From positions 62,001 to 126,000 of the forward strand of contig NZ_JARQWV010000016.1 of NCBI RefSeq assembly GCF_029543245.1: a stretch of DNA of 64,000 nt, read 5' to 3'. Position 1 is the stretch's first letter; each line of letters begins with the position of its first letter. Under the pieces are notes generated by a model that was given only the letters and a program-made list of their open reading frames with translations, ran no database searches and was not told the DNA's origin. The stretch is from Caulobacter endophyticus (lineage in GTDB: Bacteria; Pseudomonadota; Alphaproteobacteria; Caulobacterales; Caulobacteraceae). Of this stretch, positions 1 through 8,509 are shown piece after piece. Both the position numbers and the translations under genes were made by a program.

Positions 1-969
1 CAGGATGCGCTTGGCCTCGGCCTCGTTGATGCGCTGGGCGGCCAGGCCGATCAGCTCCTTCTCGCGGGCGGTCAGCGGACGCACCTTCTCGAACCAGCCC
101 TCGATGGCCGGGGTGTTGCCGTCCGGCGTGACCAGGGTGGTCAGGGCCTGGACCAGCCGCCAGGCGGGGCTGTCGACGCGGGCCTTCTCGCTGGAATGGA
201 TGTCGGTCTTGGGGCCCCGGCCCCACTTGGCGCCGCTGGACACCAGTTCCAGCTCGACGATGCCCTTGGCGCCCAGGTTGACGCTGACGCCGCCGTTGCC
301 CGGGCTCTGCCAGCCGGCCGGGATGATCACGCCCTCGCACTTCTTCAGCGCCGCAAGCACGTTGGGCTTGGTGACGACCTGGCGGAAGTGCGGGCTGCCG
401 ATCTCCTCCTCGCCCTCGCAGACCAGGACGAGGTTCACCGGCGGCTTCTTGCCGGCGGCGCGGATGGCGTGCAGGGCGGCCAGCAGCGAGGCCTGCGGCC
501 CCTTCTGGTTCACTGCCCCGCGCCCGACGATCACCTTGCCGAAGCCGGGCTTGTCGACGATCCGCGCCTCCAGCGGCGGCGAGCTCCATTCGGCCGGGTC
601 GTACTGCTTGACGTCGTACATGAAGTAGATGGCCAGCCAGCGCTTGGCGCCGACGTCGAGCACGCCGAACACGCCCGGCGCGCCGTCGGTGGGGATCTTC
701 TCGACGCCCGTGAAGCCGGCGTCGCTGGCCAGGGCCATCATGTAGTCGGCGCCCTTGTCCATGTCGCGGTTCTCGGCGGCGATCGACGGCAGGGCGATCC
801 AGTCCTGGATGCGCTTGACCGCGGCGTCGTAGCCGGCCTCGGCGGCCTTGCGGATCGCGGCCGTGTCGGCGTCTCGAGCGGACGGCTTGGCGGCGGCCAG
901 GCCCGGGGCCATGAGGGTGGCGGCGGCCGCGCCGGTCATCAGCGCGCGGCGGCTAGGAGCGTCGAACAT
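1..969 (-). CDS. M20-family peptidase-like secreted protein (C-terminus outside window)
   Basis: The minus-strand reading frame starts at ATG 969 and runs off the left edge, so 323 residues are visible. The N-terminus has a twin-arginine-type signal (SRRALM followed by an Ala-rich hydrophobic stretch ending LAAA), so Tat export is likely. The body resembles M20 metallopeptidases/dipeptidases: a VGRGAVNQKGP block, the catalytic EGEEEIGS block around residues 185-192, and a following lid-domain region. The zinc-binding positions are unusual. The usual GHxDV block reads FMYDV (Met117 where His is expected) and the usual GRGxxD block reads GRGAVN (Asn154 where the bridging Asp is expected). It may be an altered or metal-independent hydrolase. 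Family membership is fairly sure; the substrate is unknown. Confidence 0.82.
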   Translation of the reverse strand, partial: MFDAPSRRALMTGAAAATLMAPGLAAAKPSARDADTAAIRKAAEAGYDAAVKRIQDWIALPSIAAENRDMDKGADYMMALASDAGFTGVEKIPTDGAPGVFGVLDVGAKRWLAIYFMYDVKQYDPAEWSSPPLEARIVDKPGFGKVIVGRGAVNQKGPQASLLAALHAIRAAGKKPPVNLVLVCEGEEEIGSPHFRQVVTKPNVLAALKKCEGVIIPAGWQSPGNGGVSVNLGAKGIVELELVSSGAKWGRGPKTDIHSSEKARVDSPAWRLVQALTTLVTPDGNTPAIEGWFEKVRPLTAREKELIGLAAQRINEAEAKRIL

Positions 970-1039
970 CGGATTCCCCACTGAACTCTGCGTGGAGACG
1001 ATAGGAGGGCACGACTCGCCGGCGAGCAAGCGCTCGGCT

Positions 1040-2287
1040 TCAGCCCCGGCCGCGCACCCACGGCATGATGCGGTCCTGCACGGGCTGGTCGACATAGGTG
1101 TGGAACAGCCAGGCCGCGCCGATGGCCAGCGGGAAGCCGGCCAGCCACATCAGCCACTGCCAGCCGATGCCGATCGGCACGGTGTCGATCAGCTTGTGCA
1201 CGGCGCTCCAGTAGATCACGCCGACCAGGATGTGGGTGATGAACAGGGCGAAGGAGAGCTTGGCGCCCTCCTCGATCCAGGCCTTGGGATGCTTCACCGG
1301 CAGGCGGCCGGCGCCGAGGATGATCGCGGCCAGGCAGGTCAGGCTGGGCAGGTCGAAGCGGCCGATGACTTGCAGGATGACCAAGCCCATGCAGCCCAGC
1401 GTCAGCAGCACCTTGGCCTGGCGTTCCGACGGCCAGGAGAGCTCGACCGCCCGCGCCAGGCACAGGCCCAGCAGGAAGAGCGGAATGGCCCGCAGCACGC
1501 CGATGCGCAGCGGCAGGTCGGAAAGGCCGATCGGCACCTCGGCGAAACCGAAGCCGTTGGTGCGGCGGGCGGCGACGTCGAACAGCACCACGACCACGGC
1601 GGCCAGAACGATCGGCAGCCAGGGGCGGCGGGTGGCGCTGGCGGCGCGCCAGAACCAGGGAAACAGGGCGTAGCAGACGATCAGCGCCGACAGCGACCAG
1701 CTGGGCAGGTTCCAGCCGTCGCTGTTGAAGCCCCAGGCGTGCATCAGCATCGCCTGCAGCGGCAGCTGGTCCCAGGCGAAGCGCGAGGGCTTGTGGGCGT
1801 CGGTGCCGACCAGGTTCAGGGCGAAGACGAGCCCGGCCATGGCCGCCAGCACCATCAGGTGGCCCGGCCAGACGCGGGTGGCGCGGCGCAGCCAGAACTG
1901 GAAGTGGGTGATGCGGCCGGAGATGGCCGAAGGTCCGTAGGCGCGACCCAGGACGTAGCCCGACAGCATCAGGAAGAAGTCGGTAGCTAGGTAGCCGCGC
2001 GCGAACACCGGGTGGAAGCGCTCTATCCGCAGCGGGCTCTCGGCGCCGAAGTGGTAGACCACGATCAGCAGGGCGGCCAGCAGGCGAAGCAGGTCCAGCG
2101 CGCCGCCGCGCGTAGCCGGCCGGGTCGAATGGCTGACCGAAGACGCGACTGGGGCGACCGACGAGGCCGACTCCGGGGATGACTGGGAGGTGCTCACGAC
2201 CGCAGGCCTTAACAAAGCCGAGCCTCGGGGGGAAGCGGCGGAAGGTCGCGCTGTGGCGTGCTTGACCACCGAGGCGCGAGCGCCCAT
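1040..2287 (-). CDS. Acyltransferase-3 family membrane protein
   Basis: This 415-residue integral membrane protein has the acyltransferase-3 signature near its start (GALDLLRLLAALLIVVYHFG, with the conserved Arg and His), then about ten hydrophobic helices. Such proteins O-acylate cell-surface sugars or lipids at the inner membrane. The ATG at 2287 gives a 50-residue Ser/Ala-rich lead with no family similarity. A GTG at 2197 in the same frame would trim about 30 residues and may be the real start. The gene is divergent from the dioxygenase gene at 2326, with only 38 bp between the two annotated starts. The acylated substrate cannot be told from sequence. Confidence 0.85.
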   Translation of the reverse strand: MGARASVVKHATARPSAASPRGSALLRPAVVSTSQSSPESASSVAPVASSVSHSTRPATRGGALDLLRLLAALLIVVYHFGAESPLRIERFHPVFARGYLATDFFLMLSGYVLGRAYGPSAISGRITHFQFWLRRATRVWPGHLMVLAAMAGLVFALNLVGTDAHKPSRFAWDQLPLQAMLMHAWGFNSDGWNLPSWSLSALIVCYALFPWFWRAASATRRPWLPIVLAAVVVVLFDVAARRTNGFGFAEVPIGLSDLPLRIGVLRAIPLFLLGLCLARAVELSWPSERQAKVLLTLGCMGLVILQVIGRFDLPSLTCLAAIILGAGRLPVKHPKAWIEEGAKLSFALFITHILVGVIYWSAVHKLIDTVPIGIGWQWLMWLAGFPLAIGAAWLFHTYVDQPVQDRIMPWVRGRG

Positions 2288-2325
2288 CTGTAACTGCGTA
2301 AGTTTCTATTCGGATATCCGCCGCC

Positions 2326-3096
2326 ATGACCCGCATGCCCGTCCTCTTCATCGGCCACGGCTCGCCGATGAACGCCATCGAGGACAACGCCTGGAGCCGC
2401 GCCTGGGCGCAGCTGGGCCGCGACCTGCCGCGCCCCAAGGCCGTGCTGATGGTCAGCGCCCATTGGGAGACCATGGGCGGCACGGCGCTCAGCGCGTCGG
2501 AACGCCCAGAGACCATCCACGATTTCGGCGGCTTCCCGCAGGCGCTGTTCGACGTGCAGTATCGGGCGCCGGGCGATCCGGCCCTGGCGCAGCGCGCCGC
2601 CGAGCTGCTCGCTCCGCAGCGCACCGTGCAGCATCCGACCCGCGGCCTCGACCATGGCGCCTGGAGCGTGCTGGCGCCGATGTATCCCGACGCCGACGTG
2701 CCGGTGGTGCAGCTCAGCATCGACCGCGGCCAGCCCAACGCCTGGCACTACGAGGCCGGCCGCAAGCTGGCGGCCCTCCGCGACGAGGGCGTGCTGATCA
2801 TCGGCAGCGGCGACATCGTCCACAATCTGCGGGCCGTGAACTTCCGCACCGGCGAGACACCCGACTGGGCCCCGCGCTTCAACGAAGCCGCCAAGGCCCT
2901 GATCACGGCCGGCGACCACCAGCCGCTGATCGACTGGGAGAGCCTGGGCCCGGACGCGGCGCTGTCGATCAACAGCGCCGAACACTATCTGCCCCTGCTC
3001 TACGTGCTGGGAGCGCAGGGCAAGGACGAGCCGGTGTCGTTCTTCGCCGACGACGTCTTCGCGGCGATCTCGATGACGGGCGTGCAGGTGGGCTGA
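2326..3096 (+). CDS. ygiD: Extradiol ring-cleavage dioxygenase, YgiD/DODA type
   Basis: This 256-residue protein belongs to the LigB-like class III extradiol dioxygenases. The N-terminus VLFIGHGSPMNAI carries the first metal-ligand His. SAHWET follows near residue 45, DHGAWSVLAPMYP near residue 110, and GSGDIVHNLR near residue 165. These match the 4,5-DOPA extradiol dioxygenase group, where His residues bind Fe(II) or Zn(II). The length is typical (about 260). It stands alone, divergent from the acyltransferase gene. The physiological catechol substrate is unknown. Confidence 0.9.
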   Translation: MTRMPVLFIGHGSPMNAIEDNAWSRAWAQLGRDLPRPKAVLMVSAHWETMGGTALSASERPETIHDFGGFPQALFDVQYRAPGDPALAQRAAELLAPQRTVQHPTRGLDHGAWSVLAPMYPDADVPVVQLSIDRGQPNAWHYEAGRKLAALRDEGVLIIGSGDIVHNLRAVNFRTGETPDWAPRFNEAAKALITAGDHQPLIDWESLGPDAALSINSAEHYLPLLYVLGAQGKDEPVSFFADDVFAAISMTGVQVG

Positions 3097-3113
3097 GGGC
3101 CAGCGTGATCCCC

Positions 3114-3189
3114 GCCCTTCGACAAGCTCAGGGTGAAGATCATTGCTAAGGTCGTGCAATAGAAACCTCATCCTGAGCTTGTCGAAGGA
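3114..3189. repeat. Inverted repeat in convergent gap (family R6)
   Basis: The arms GCCCTTCGACAAGCTCAGG (3114-3132) and TCCTGAGCTTGTCGAAGGA (3171-3189) are near-perfect reverse complements separated by about 38 bp. They fill the gap between the convergent dioxygenase and DJ-1 genes. The motif looks like a dispersed bacterial palindromic element and could form a stem-loop in transcripts from either side. Confidence 0.75.
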
Positions 3190-3204
3190 AGAGGTTTCGG
3201 CCCC

Positions 3205-3909
3205 TCAAGCCCTCTCCAGCGCCCCCTTCCCCAACCTCGCCGCCGCCGCCACGGCCGCCGCGCGGCGCTCGTCCATGCCGTTGTCGTAGATGCGGCGAAC
3301 CCGGGCCAGGATCTCGGGCGGGGCCAGTTCGGGCCGTCCCGACTGGAACGGCGGGTCGGGCGCGTATTCCACCGCCAGCTGGATGGCCTGGGCGACGGTC
3401 GGGCCGGCGATCTCGGCGACCAGGGCCAGGGCGAAGTCGACGCCGGCCGTCACCCCGCCGCCGGTGACGAAGCGGCCGTCGCGGACCACGCGGGCCTCGT
3501 CGGGAATGGCGCCGAACAGCGCCAGCTGGTCGCGCCAGGCCCAGTGGCAGGCCGCCCGCTTGCCTTCCAGCAGCCCGGCCGCCGCCAGCACCAGCGAACC
3601 GGTGCAGACGCTGGTGACATAGCGCGCGCTCCAGGCCAGCCGCTTGATCTCTTCCAGGAACGCGAGATCGCCCATGGCCTGCGTCGTGCCGAAGCCGCCA
3701 GGCACGCAGAGGATGTCGCACGCCTCGATCTGGTCGAGCCGCGCCAGATGGGCGAAGATCAGGCCGTCGGCCTCGATCTCGCCGCCGGCTAGGCTGGCGA
3801 CGGTGATCTGGGCGCCCGGCAGCCGCGCCAGGATCTGGTGCGGGCCGGTGAAGTCGAGATGGGTCACGCCCGGGAACAGGGCGAAGACGATGCGGATCGG
3901 GTCGGCCAT
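3205..3909 (-). CDS. DJ-1/PfpI family protein (isonitrile hydratase-like)
   Basis: A 234-residue single-domain DJ-1/PfpI protein. It opens with IRIVFALFPGVTHLDFTGP and has the nucleophile-elbow motif SVCTGSLVLAAAGLLEG, where the Cys is the predicted active-site residue, followed by the conserved HWAW segment. This arrangement matches the GATase1-like branch that includes isonitrile hydratase (InhA). It is divergent from the GlxA-type AraC regulator at 4008, whose N-terminal half is a DJ-1 domain of the same type, so the regulator may control this gene. The substrate is not known. Confidence 0.88.
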   Translation of the reverse strand: MADPIRIVFALFPGVTHLDFTGPHQILARLPGAQITVASLAGGEIEADGLIFAHLARLDQIEACDILCVPGGFGTTQAMGDLAFLEEIKRLAWSARYVTSVCTGSLVLAAAGLLEGKRAACHWAWRDQLALFGAIPDEARVVRDGRFVTGGGVTAGVDFALALVAEIAGPTVAQAIQLAVEYAPDPPFQSGRPELAPPEILARVRRIYDNGMDERRAAAVAAAARLGKGALERA

Positions 3910-4007
3910 GGGCGGGGCTCCTGGTTTGACGACCGATGCTCTCCCAGATAGCGTTCGGCGGAAATGACGGAGATCCCTCGATTTCCGCCACCATTCGGGG
4001 GAATGCC

Positions 4008-4949
4008 ATGCCTCGCGCCGTCGGCATGCTGGTCTATCCGGGCTTCCAGCTTCTGGACGCCGCTGGGCCCATCTCGGCCTTCGAGATCGCCGCGCGGTTC
4101 GATCCCGGCGCCTATGGCCTGACGGTGGTGTCGCGCGACGGCGGCTGGACGGCCAGCAGCTCGGGCGCAGCCTTCGACACCGTGGCCTTCGACAAGGCCC
4201 CAGCTTTCGACACCCTGCTGGTCTCCGGCGGCGACGGCGTGCGCGCGCCCTCCACCTGCGAAGCGACGCTGGACTATGTGCGCACGAGCGCCCGCACGGC
4301 CCGGCGCACGGCCAGTATCTGCTCGGGAACCTATGTGCTGGCGGCGGCGGGCCTGCTGGAAGGCAGGCGGGCGACCACCCACTGGAGCCGCACCAAGGAT
4401 TTCCAGAAGCGGTTTCCCAACGTGCGGCTCGAGGCCGACCGGATCTGGGTGCAGGACGGCGACCTGTGGAGCTCGGCCGGCATCACCGCCGGCATCGATC
4501 TGGCCCTGGCGATGATCGGTGCGGACCTCGGCGAGGCGATCGCCAAGCGCACGGCCCAGCAGCTGGTGGTCTATCACCGCCGTCCGGGCGGCCAGTCGCA
4601 GTTCTCGGCCCTGCTGGAGCTGAAGGGCGGACGCTTCGACGCCCTGTTGGCCTGGGCCCGCGAGAACCTCGCCCTCACCCTGTCCGTCGAGGAACTGGCC
4701 GAGCGCGCGGCCATGAGTCCGCGCAACTTCGCCCGGCTGTTCGCCGCCGAGACCGGCTCGACGCCGGCCAAGGCCATCGAGCGCCTGCGGGTCGAGGCCG
4801 CCCGCGCCCTGCTCGACAGCGCCCCGCTGCAGGTGGAGGACATCGCCCTGGAGGCCGGCTTCGGCGATTCCGAGCGCATGCGCCGGGCCTTCATCCGCGT
4901 CTACGGCCAACCGCCCCAGGCTCTGCGCCGAGCGGCCAAGGCCAGCTAG
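4008..4949 (+). CDS. GlxA-type transcriptional regulator (DJ-1 domain + AraC helix-turn-helix)
   Basis: A 313-residue protein from ATG 4008, chosen because GGGGGA lies just upstream and the family sequence MPRAVGMLVYPGFQLLD starts there. Residues 1-190 form a DJ-1/PfpI-like sensor domain (SICSGTYVLAAAGLLEGRRATTHW). The last 100 residues are an AraC DNA-binding domain with two helix-turn-helix motifs (VEELAERAAMSPRNFARLF and EDIALEAGFGDSERMRRAF). It is divergent from a stand-alone DJ-1 gene and its end overlaps the convergent DUF1003 gene by 4 bp. The effector is unknown. Confidence 0.92.
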   Translation: MPRAVGMLVYPGFQLLDAAGPISAFEIAARFDPGAYGLTVVSRDGGWTASSSGAAFDTVAFDKAPAFDTLLVSGGDGVRAPSTCEATLDYVRTSARTARRTASICSGTYVLAAAGLLEGRRATTHWSRTKDFQKRFPNVRLEADRIWVQDGDLWSSAGITAGIDLALAMIGADLGEAIAKRTAQQLVVYHRRPGGQSQFSALLELKGGRFDALLAWARENLALTLSVEELAERAAMSPRNFARLFAAETGSTPAKAIERLRVEAARALLDSAPLQVEDIALEAGFGDSERMRRAFIRVYGQPPQALRRAAKAS

Positions 4950-5500
4950 GCGCCCCGCAGCGCCTTCACCTCGGCGCGCAGTTCGTCGAGGCAGGCGGTG
5001 TTGGCGCGGGCCATCTCGGACAGCTCGGCCATGCGCAGGGCGTCGAGCTTGTCGTGCAGGCGCATGATCTCGAGTTCGGCGCGCAGGTTGACGACGTAGT
5101 CGTGCTCGGCCGCCTCGCGATCCTTCGCCGCCTGACGGTTCTGGCTCATCATGATGATCGGCGCCTGGATCGCCGCCAGGGTCGAGAGCACCAGGTTGAG
5201 GAAGATGAAGGGATAGGGATCGAAGGCCTTGTGGAACGGCATGAGGGCGAGGTTCAGGATCACCCAGGCCGCCAGCACTGCCGAGAAGCCGCCGATGAAG
5301 CCCCAGGATCCGCCGATCGCCGCCACCCGGTCGGCCAGCCGCTCCCAGAAGCCGCCTTCCTTCTCGGCCAGGCCAGGCGCGAGCCCAGTGGGGGCCTCGG
5401 CGGCGATCAGGTCGATGACGCTGCGCTTGATGTCGGAAAGCTCGGCATAGGGTTCGCCCAGCAGGGTGCGCGAGAGGTGGTCGAGTTTGTCCGCGCTCAT
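4946..5500 (-). CDS. DUF1003 membrane protein
   Basis: A 184-residue protein with two adjacent transmembrane helices in the middle (WGFIGGFSAVLAAWVILNLA and PFIFLNLVLSTLAAIQAPII) and the sequence QNRQAAKDREAAEHDYVVNL after them. This is the hallmark of DUF1003 proteins. The C-terminal 60 residues are predicted to be coiled coil and cytoplasmic. The molecular function of the family is unknown. The stop overlaps the stop of the convergent GlxA-type regulator by 4 bp. Confidence 0.9.
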   Translation of the reverse strand: MSADKLDHLSRTLLGEPYAELSDIKRSVIDLIAAEAPTGLAPGLAEKEGGFWERLADRVAAIGGSWGFIGGFSAVLAAWVILNLALMPFHKAFDPYPFIFLNLVLSTLAAIQAPIIMMSQNRQAAKDREAAEHDYVVNLRAELEIMRLHDKLDALRMAELSEMARANTACLDELRAEVKALRGA

Positions 5501-5644
5501 GGGTCCGTCCGGCTTGATTATCCGCCATCATTCCGTGCGTCGGGCTTCACCGCAACGCGGTTGACAGGGTCGCGCCCGGAGCGCGAGGGTCGCTACGTCG
5601 GCTCGTCGACCAACGACCAGTCATCATCCCGGGAGCACCACCAG

Positions 5645-5824
5645 ATGGCCCACAAGTTCCTGATCAAGAAGAACAAGGCTGGCGAGTTCGTCGCCTACTT
5701 CACCTACAACGGCGAGAGCATCTTCTGGACCGAAGGCTACGCCTCCAAGGCGTCGGCCAAGAACGCCATCGAGTCGATCAAGAAGAACGGCCCCGACGCC
5801 GAGGTCGACGACCAGACCGACTGA
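5645..5824 (+). CDS. YegP-like DUF1508 small protein
   Basis: A 59-residue protein from ATG 5645. It matches the DUF1508/YegP repeat: a beta-rich unit with KFLIKKNKAGEFVAYFTYNGE, then EGYASKASAKNAIESIKKN. Two-repeat members are about 110 residues, so this is a single-repeat form. The purine-rich stretch CGGGAGCACC lies upstream as a ribosome site. The family is conserved but its role is unknown. The gene is monocistronic, upstream of a dehydrogenase gene in the same direction. Confidence 0.85.
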   Translation: MAHKFLIKKNKAGEFVAYFTYNGESIFWTEGYASKASAKNAIESIKKNGPDAEVDDQTD

Positions 5825-5902
5825 CGCGCGCGTGAACTTGACCCCTCCCCGTCGGTCGCTGTCTGATCGGCGATAATCAACGATAACGACGGGGAGGCGG
5901 AC

Positions 5903-6700
5903 ATGTCGGCTCGCAAGGCCATCTTCATCACCGGCGCGGCCAGCGGCATCGGCCTGGCCAGCGCCAGGCGCTTCGCGGCCGAGGGCTGGTTCATCGGCCT
6001 GTCGGACATCGACGAAGCCGGCCTTTCCCGCGCCCTGGCCGACATCGGGCCGGACAACGGCTCCATCCACCCCCTGGACGTTCGCGACCGCGAGGCCTGG
6101 ACGCCCGCCCTTTCCGCCTTCACCAAGGTTTCGGGCGGGCGGCTGGACGTGCTGTTCAACAATGCCGGCGTCGCGCGTTTCGGACCGTTCGCCGACAGCG
6201 ATCCCCAGGGCGACGACCTGATGCTGGCGGTCAATGTGCAGGGCGTGCTGAACGGCGCGCGGGCCGCCCTGCCATTCCTGAAGGCCACGCCCGGCTCGCG
6301 GCTGGTGAACATGGCCTCGTGCGCGGGGATCTACGGCTCGCCGGGCCTGGCGGTCTATTCGGCGACCAAGTTCGCCGTTCGGGGCCTGTCGGAAGCCCTG
6401 GACGCCGAGTTCGCCGCCTTCGGCGTCAGCGTGGCCTGCGTCATGCCTTGGTTCGTCGAGACGCCGATCCTGCGCAACTCGCAGCCGGGCAAGAACGCCG
6501 ACATGGGCGAGGAACTGCGCAAGAGCGGCCTGCCGGTCTACGGCGTCGACGAGGCCGCGCAGACGGTGTGGCAGGCGGCCCATGGCCGCGAGCTCTATTA
6601 TCTGGTGGGCAAGCGGGCCAGGCAGATGCGGTTCATGGCCCGCCTGGCCCCCGGGTTCCTCAGGAACCAGCTCCGGTCGCGATCACCGACGACGGCTTGA
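5903..6700 (+). CDS. Short-chain dehydrogenase/reductase
   Basis: A 265-residue classical SDR. It has the Rossmann motif ITGAASGIGLASARRF near the N-terminus, NNAGVA around residue 90, and the catalytic Tyr-Lys pair in YSATKFAVRGLSEAL around residue 152. The C-terminus is basic and hydrophobic. It is probably an NAD(P)-dependent oxidoreductase with unknown substrate. A GGGGAGG ribosome site precedes the ATG. The last 41 bp overlap the convergent cell-wall hydrolase gene, so the two 3' ends share coding DNA. Confidence 0.92.
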   Translation: MSARKAIFITGAASGIGLASARRFAAEGWFIGLSDIDEAGLSRALADIGPDNGSIHPLDVRDREAWTPALSAFTKVSGGRLDVLFNNAGVARFGPFADSDPQGDDLMLAVNVQGVLNGARAALPFLKATPGSRLVNMASCAGIYGSPGLAVYSATKFAVRGLSEALDAEFAAFGVSVACVMPWFVETPILRNSQPGKNADMGEELRKSGLPVYGVDEAAQTVWQAAHGRELYYLVGKRARQMRFMARLAPGFLRNQLRSRSPTTA

Positions 6701-7754
6701 CGGTCTCGGCCTTGTCGACGCCCTTGGCCGGATGCATGGCCGGGGCGGAAGCCGGCTCGGGGCCGACCTTTTCCGGACCGCCCATGCCGCCTTCCTTGGC
6801 GATCGCCATGGCGCTGGCGACATAGATCACCGGCTTGCCGTCGGCGCTGGGGGCCTGCGGCAGGGCCGTCAGGACCGGCGCGTTGGGCAGGTCGTCGATG
6901 GTCGACGGGCGCGGCTTGTCGGTGAAGGCCCCCGGCATGCCGGCGCGGCCGCCGAAGCGATAGAACACGTGCATGCCGACCTGAGCGACGCGCATCAGGC
7001 GCGGGCCCCAGTTGGGCGCGACGCCGGTGGTGTGGAAGTGGGTGGCCGAACCGACCTCGGACATCACGCCGCCGGCCAGGGCGCGCGAGGCGACCTTGCG
7101 GGCCCGCGTCCAGGCGGCGCGTTCGGGACGGGCGCGCATCGAGCCGTCGCAGGCGAAACTGAACTGGCAACCGGTGCGGGCCGAAGCGCCCTGGAACACC
7201 ACGCCGCAGATCGACTTGGGGAACGAAGGGTGGCGTACGCGGTTTAATACGACTTGAGCCACCGCGGCCTGGCCGCTGGAGGTCTCGCCCCGGGCTTCGT
7301 AGTAGACGGCCTGGGCCAGGCACTCGAGTTCGCGCGAGCTTTCGAGGGCGTTGACGAGGTGGAACGGCGCGGCGGCCGGATTGAACGAACCGCCAAGGGT
7401 GGCCCGCATCAGGAGCGGCCTTTCCTCGGTCTTGTCGCCGCCTTCGAGGCGGGCGGCGAGCAGCGAAGCCTGGCGGTCGCGCTGGGCGTCGCCGGACACG
7501 GTGTAGGGGTCATGGCGACGGGCGATGGCGAGCGCCCCGGCGTCCATGCGCGACGCGGCCTGATGCAGCGCCGCTTCGGAGTAGCTCCCCGCGGCGCTGT
7601 CGGCCAGGCGCGTAACCCGAGCGTGCTGAGCGGCGGTCTGGGCCATGCCCCCCGCCAGATAGACGCCGCCAAGCGCCAGGCCCGTGACGGACCCGACCAA
7701 TACGGCGCCGATCAGCCCGCGCGCGTCAGCGCACGTCTGCGACTTGATATTCAA
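6660..7754 (-). CDS. SleB-like cell wall hydrolase
   Basis: The hydrolase-2/SleB domain lies in the middle: AVYYEARGETSSGQAAVAQVVLNRV with the catalytic Glu, then CGVVFQGASARTGCQFSFACDG. Such enzymes are peptidoglycan hydrolases or lytic transglycosylases. An N-terminal hydrophobic helix (LIGAVLVGSVTGLALGGVYL) anchors or exports the protein. The start used here is TTG 7754, which has AGGA at the right spacing. A GTG at 7826 would add 24 unlikely residues. About 100 C-terminal Pro/Ala-rich residues follow the domain. The gene is convergent with and overlaps the dehydrogenase gene. Confidence 0.87.
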   Translation of the reverse strand: MNIKSQTCADARGLIGAVLVGSVTGLALGGVYLAGGMAQTAAQHARVTRLADSAAGSYSEAALHQAASRMDAGALAIARRHDPYTVSGDAQRDRQASLLAARLEGGDKTEERPLLMRATLGGSFNPAAAPFHLVNALESSRELECLAQAVYYEARGETSSGQAAVAQVVLNRVRHPSFPKSICGVVFQGASARTGCQFSFACDGSMRARPERAAWTRARKVASRALAGGVMSEVGSATHFHTTGVAPNWGPRLMRVAQVGMHVFYRFGGRAGMPGAFTDKPRPSTIDDLPNAPVLTALPQAPSADGKPVIYVASAMAIAKEGGMGGPEKVGPEPASAPAMHPAKGVDKAETVKPSSVIATGAGS

Positions 7755-8136
7755 AACTTGCGTCCTGCGCGACGAGGGCGCACCGGCCCCCCGACAAAAA
7801 CGCTCCCAAGACACCCGGAAAAGCACTATCGGGCCGGTCTGGCAGCGGAGGTTCGACCGTTCGCAATAAGGTCGAGATCCTGCTTATGCCTCGCCTTATG
7901 ACCGAACTATGACCGAGTCGCAAGCGCCTGCTGCACCGCAGCATGGATTTTGCCCGCGTTTTCGGCGACCGATACCGTTAACACTTTGATTCACAGGAAA
8001 AACCTGGACGGCCGTCAAAACGCCGCAGCAGCGGGACTTTTGCGCCGCTCGCGCATCCATGTCGGAACCCCGACCAAGCGGCGCCGTTAACCGCAACACT
8101 TCCGCCGGCCCCGCGCCGGCGCGTTTGGAGACCTCC
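7755..8136. other. Divergent intergenic region without a gene
   Basis: This stretch lies between the hydrolase start and the small lipoprotein start. It should hold both promoters. It contains a direct repeat of CTTATG around 7881-7898 and a GTTAAC at about 7978-7983. No reading frame with family similarity was seen. Confidence 0.5.
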
Positions 8137-8355
8137 ATGCCCCGCCTCTCGCCGTCCGTCCCGCGCCTAGCCGCGATCCTCGCCCTGGCCGCCCTGACCA
8201 CGGCCTGCGGCCACAACATGGAGCAGCGCGCGGCCACCGGCGCCATCGCCGGCGCGGTCGTAGCAGGGCCCTTCGGCGCCGTGGTCGGTGCGGGTGCGGG
8301 GGCGGTCGTGGACAAGACCTCCAAGCCGGCGCCGCGTTCGAAGAAGCGGCGGTAG
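8137..8355 (+). CDS. Small glycine-zipper lipoprotein
   Basis: A 72-residue protein from ATG 8137, which has TTTGGAGA upstream. It has a signal peptide with lipobox LTTAC, then an alternating Gly/Ala zipper (GAIAGAVVAGPFGAVVGAGAGAVVD) and a basic tail KKRR. This matches small outer-membrane glycine-zipper lipoproteins, which insert or oligomerise at the envelope. An earlier in-frame ATG at 8059 would put 26 residues before the signal peptide and is unlikely. Specific function unknown. Confidence 0.72.
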   Translation: MPRLSPSVPRLAAILALAALTTACGHNMEQRAATGAIAGAVVAGPFGAVVGAGAGAVVDKTSKPAPRSKKRR

Positions 8356-8380
8356 AGCCTGAGCTTCTGGCCCTTAGATG

Positions 8381-8506
8381 CTCCCCCTGAAGGGGGAGCT
8401 GTCGCGAAGCGACTGAGGGGGAAGTTGGTGCGAACCTTCAGGCTCTGCGGCAGCTGAAACCGTCCCCCCTCCGGCCCTCCGGGCCACCACCCCCAGAGGG
8501 GGAGGA
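8381..8506. repeat. Palindromic intergenic repeat, family R1 copy a
   Basis: The region starts with the hairpin CTCCCCCTGAAGGGGGAG (8381-8398), continues with GTCGCGAAGCGAC, and ends with CCCTCCGGGCC plus the closing AGAGGGGGAGGAT. Similar blocks recur at 33951, 43354 and 62103. This copy fills the gap between convergent genes. Confidence 0.82.
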
Positions 8507-8509
8507 TTT

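Noticed and set aside
196..984. Long plus-strand open frames at 196-984 and 848-1990
   Set aside because: They run opposite to the M20-like and acyltransferase genes, have Arg/Ala/Gly-rich composition and no family similarity. High GC content gives long antisense frames throughout this window.
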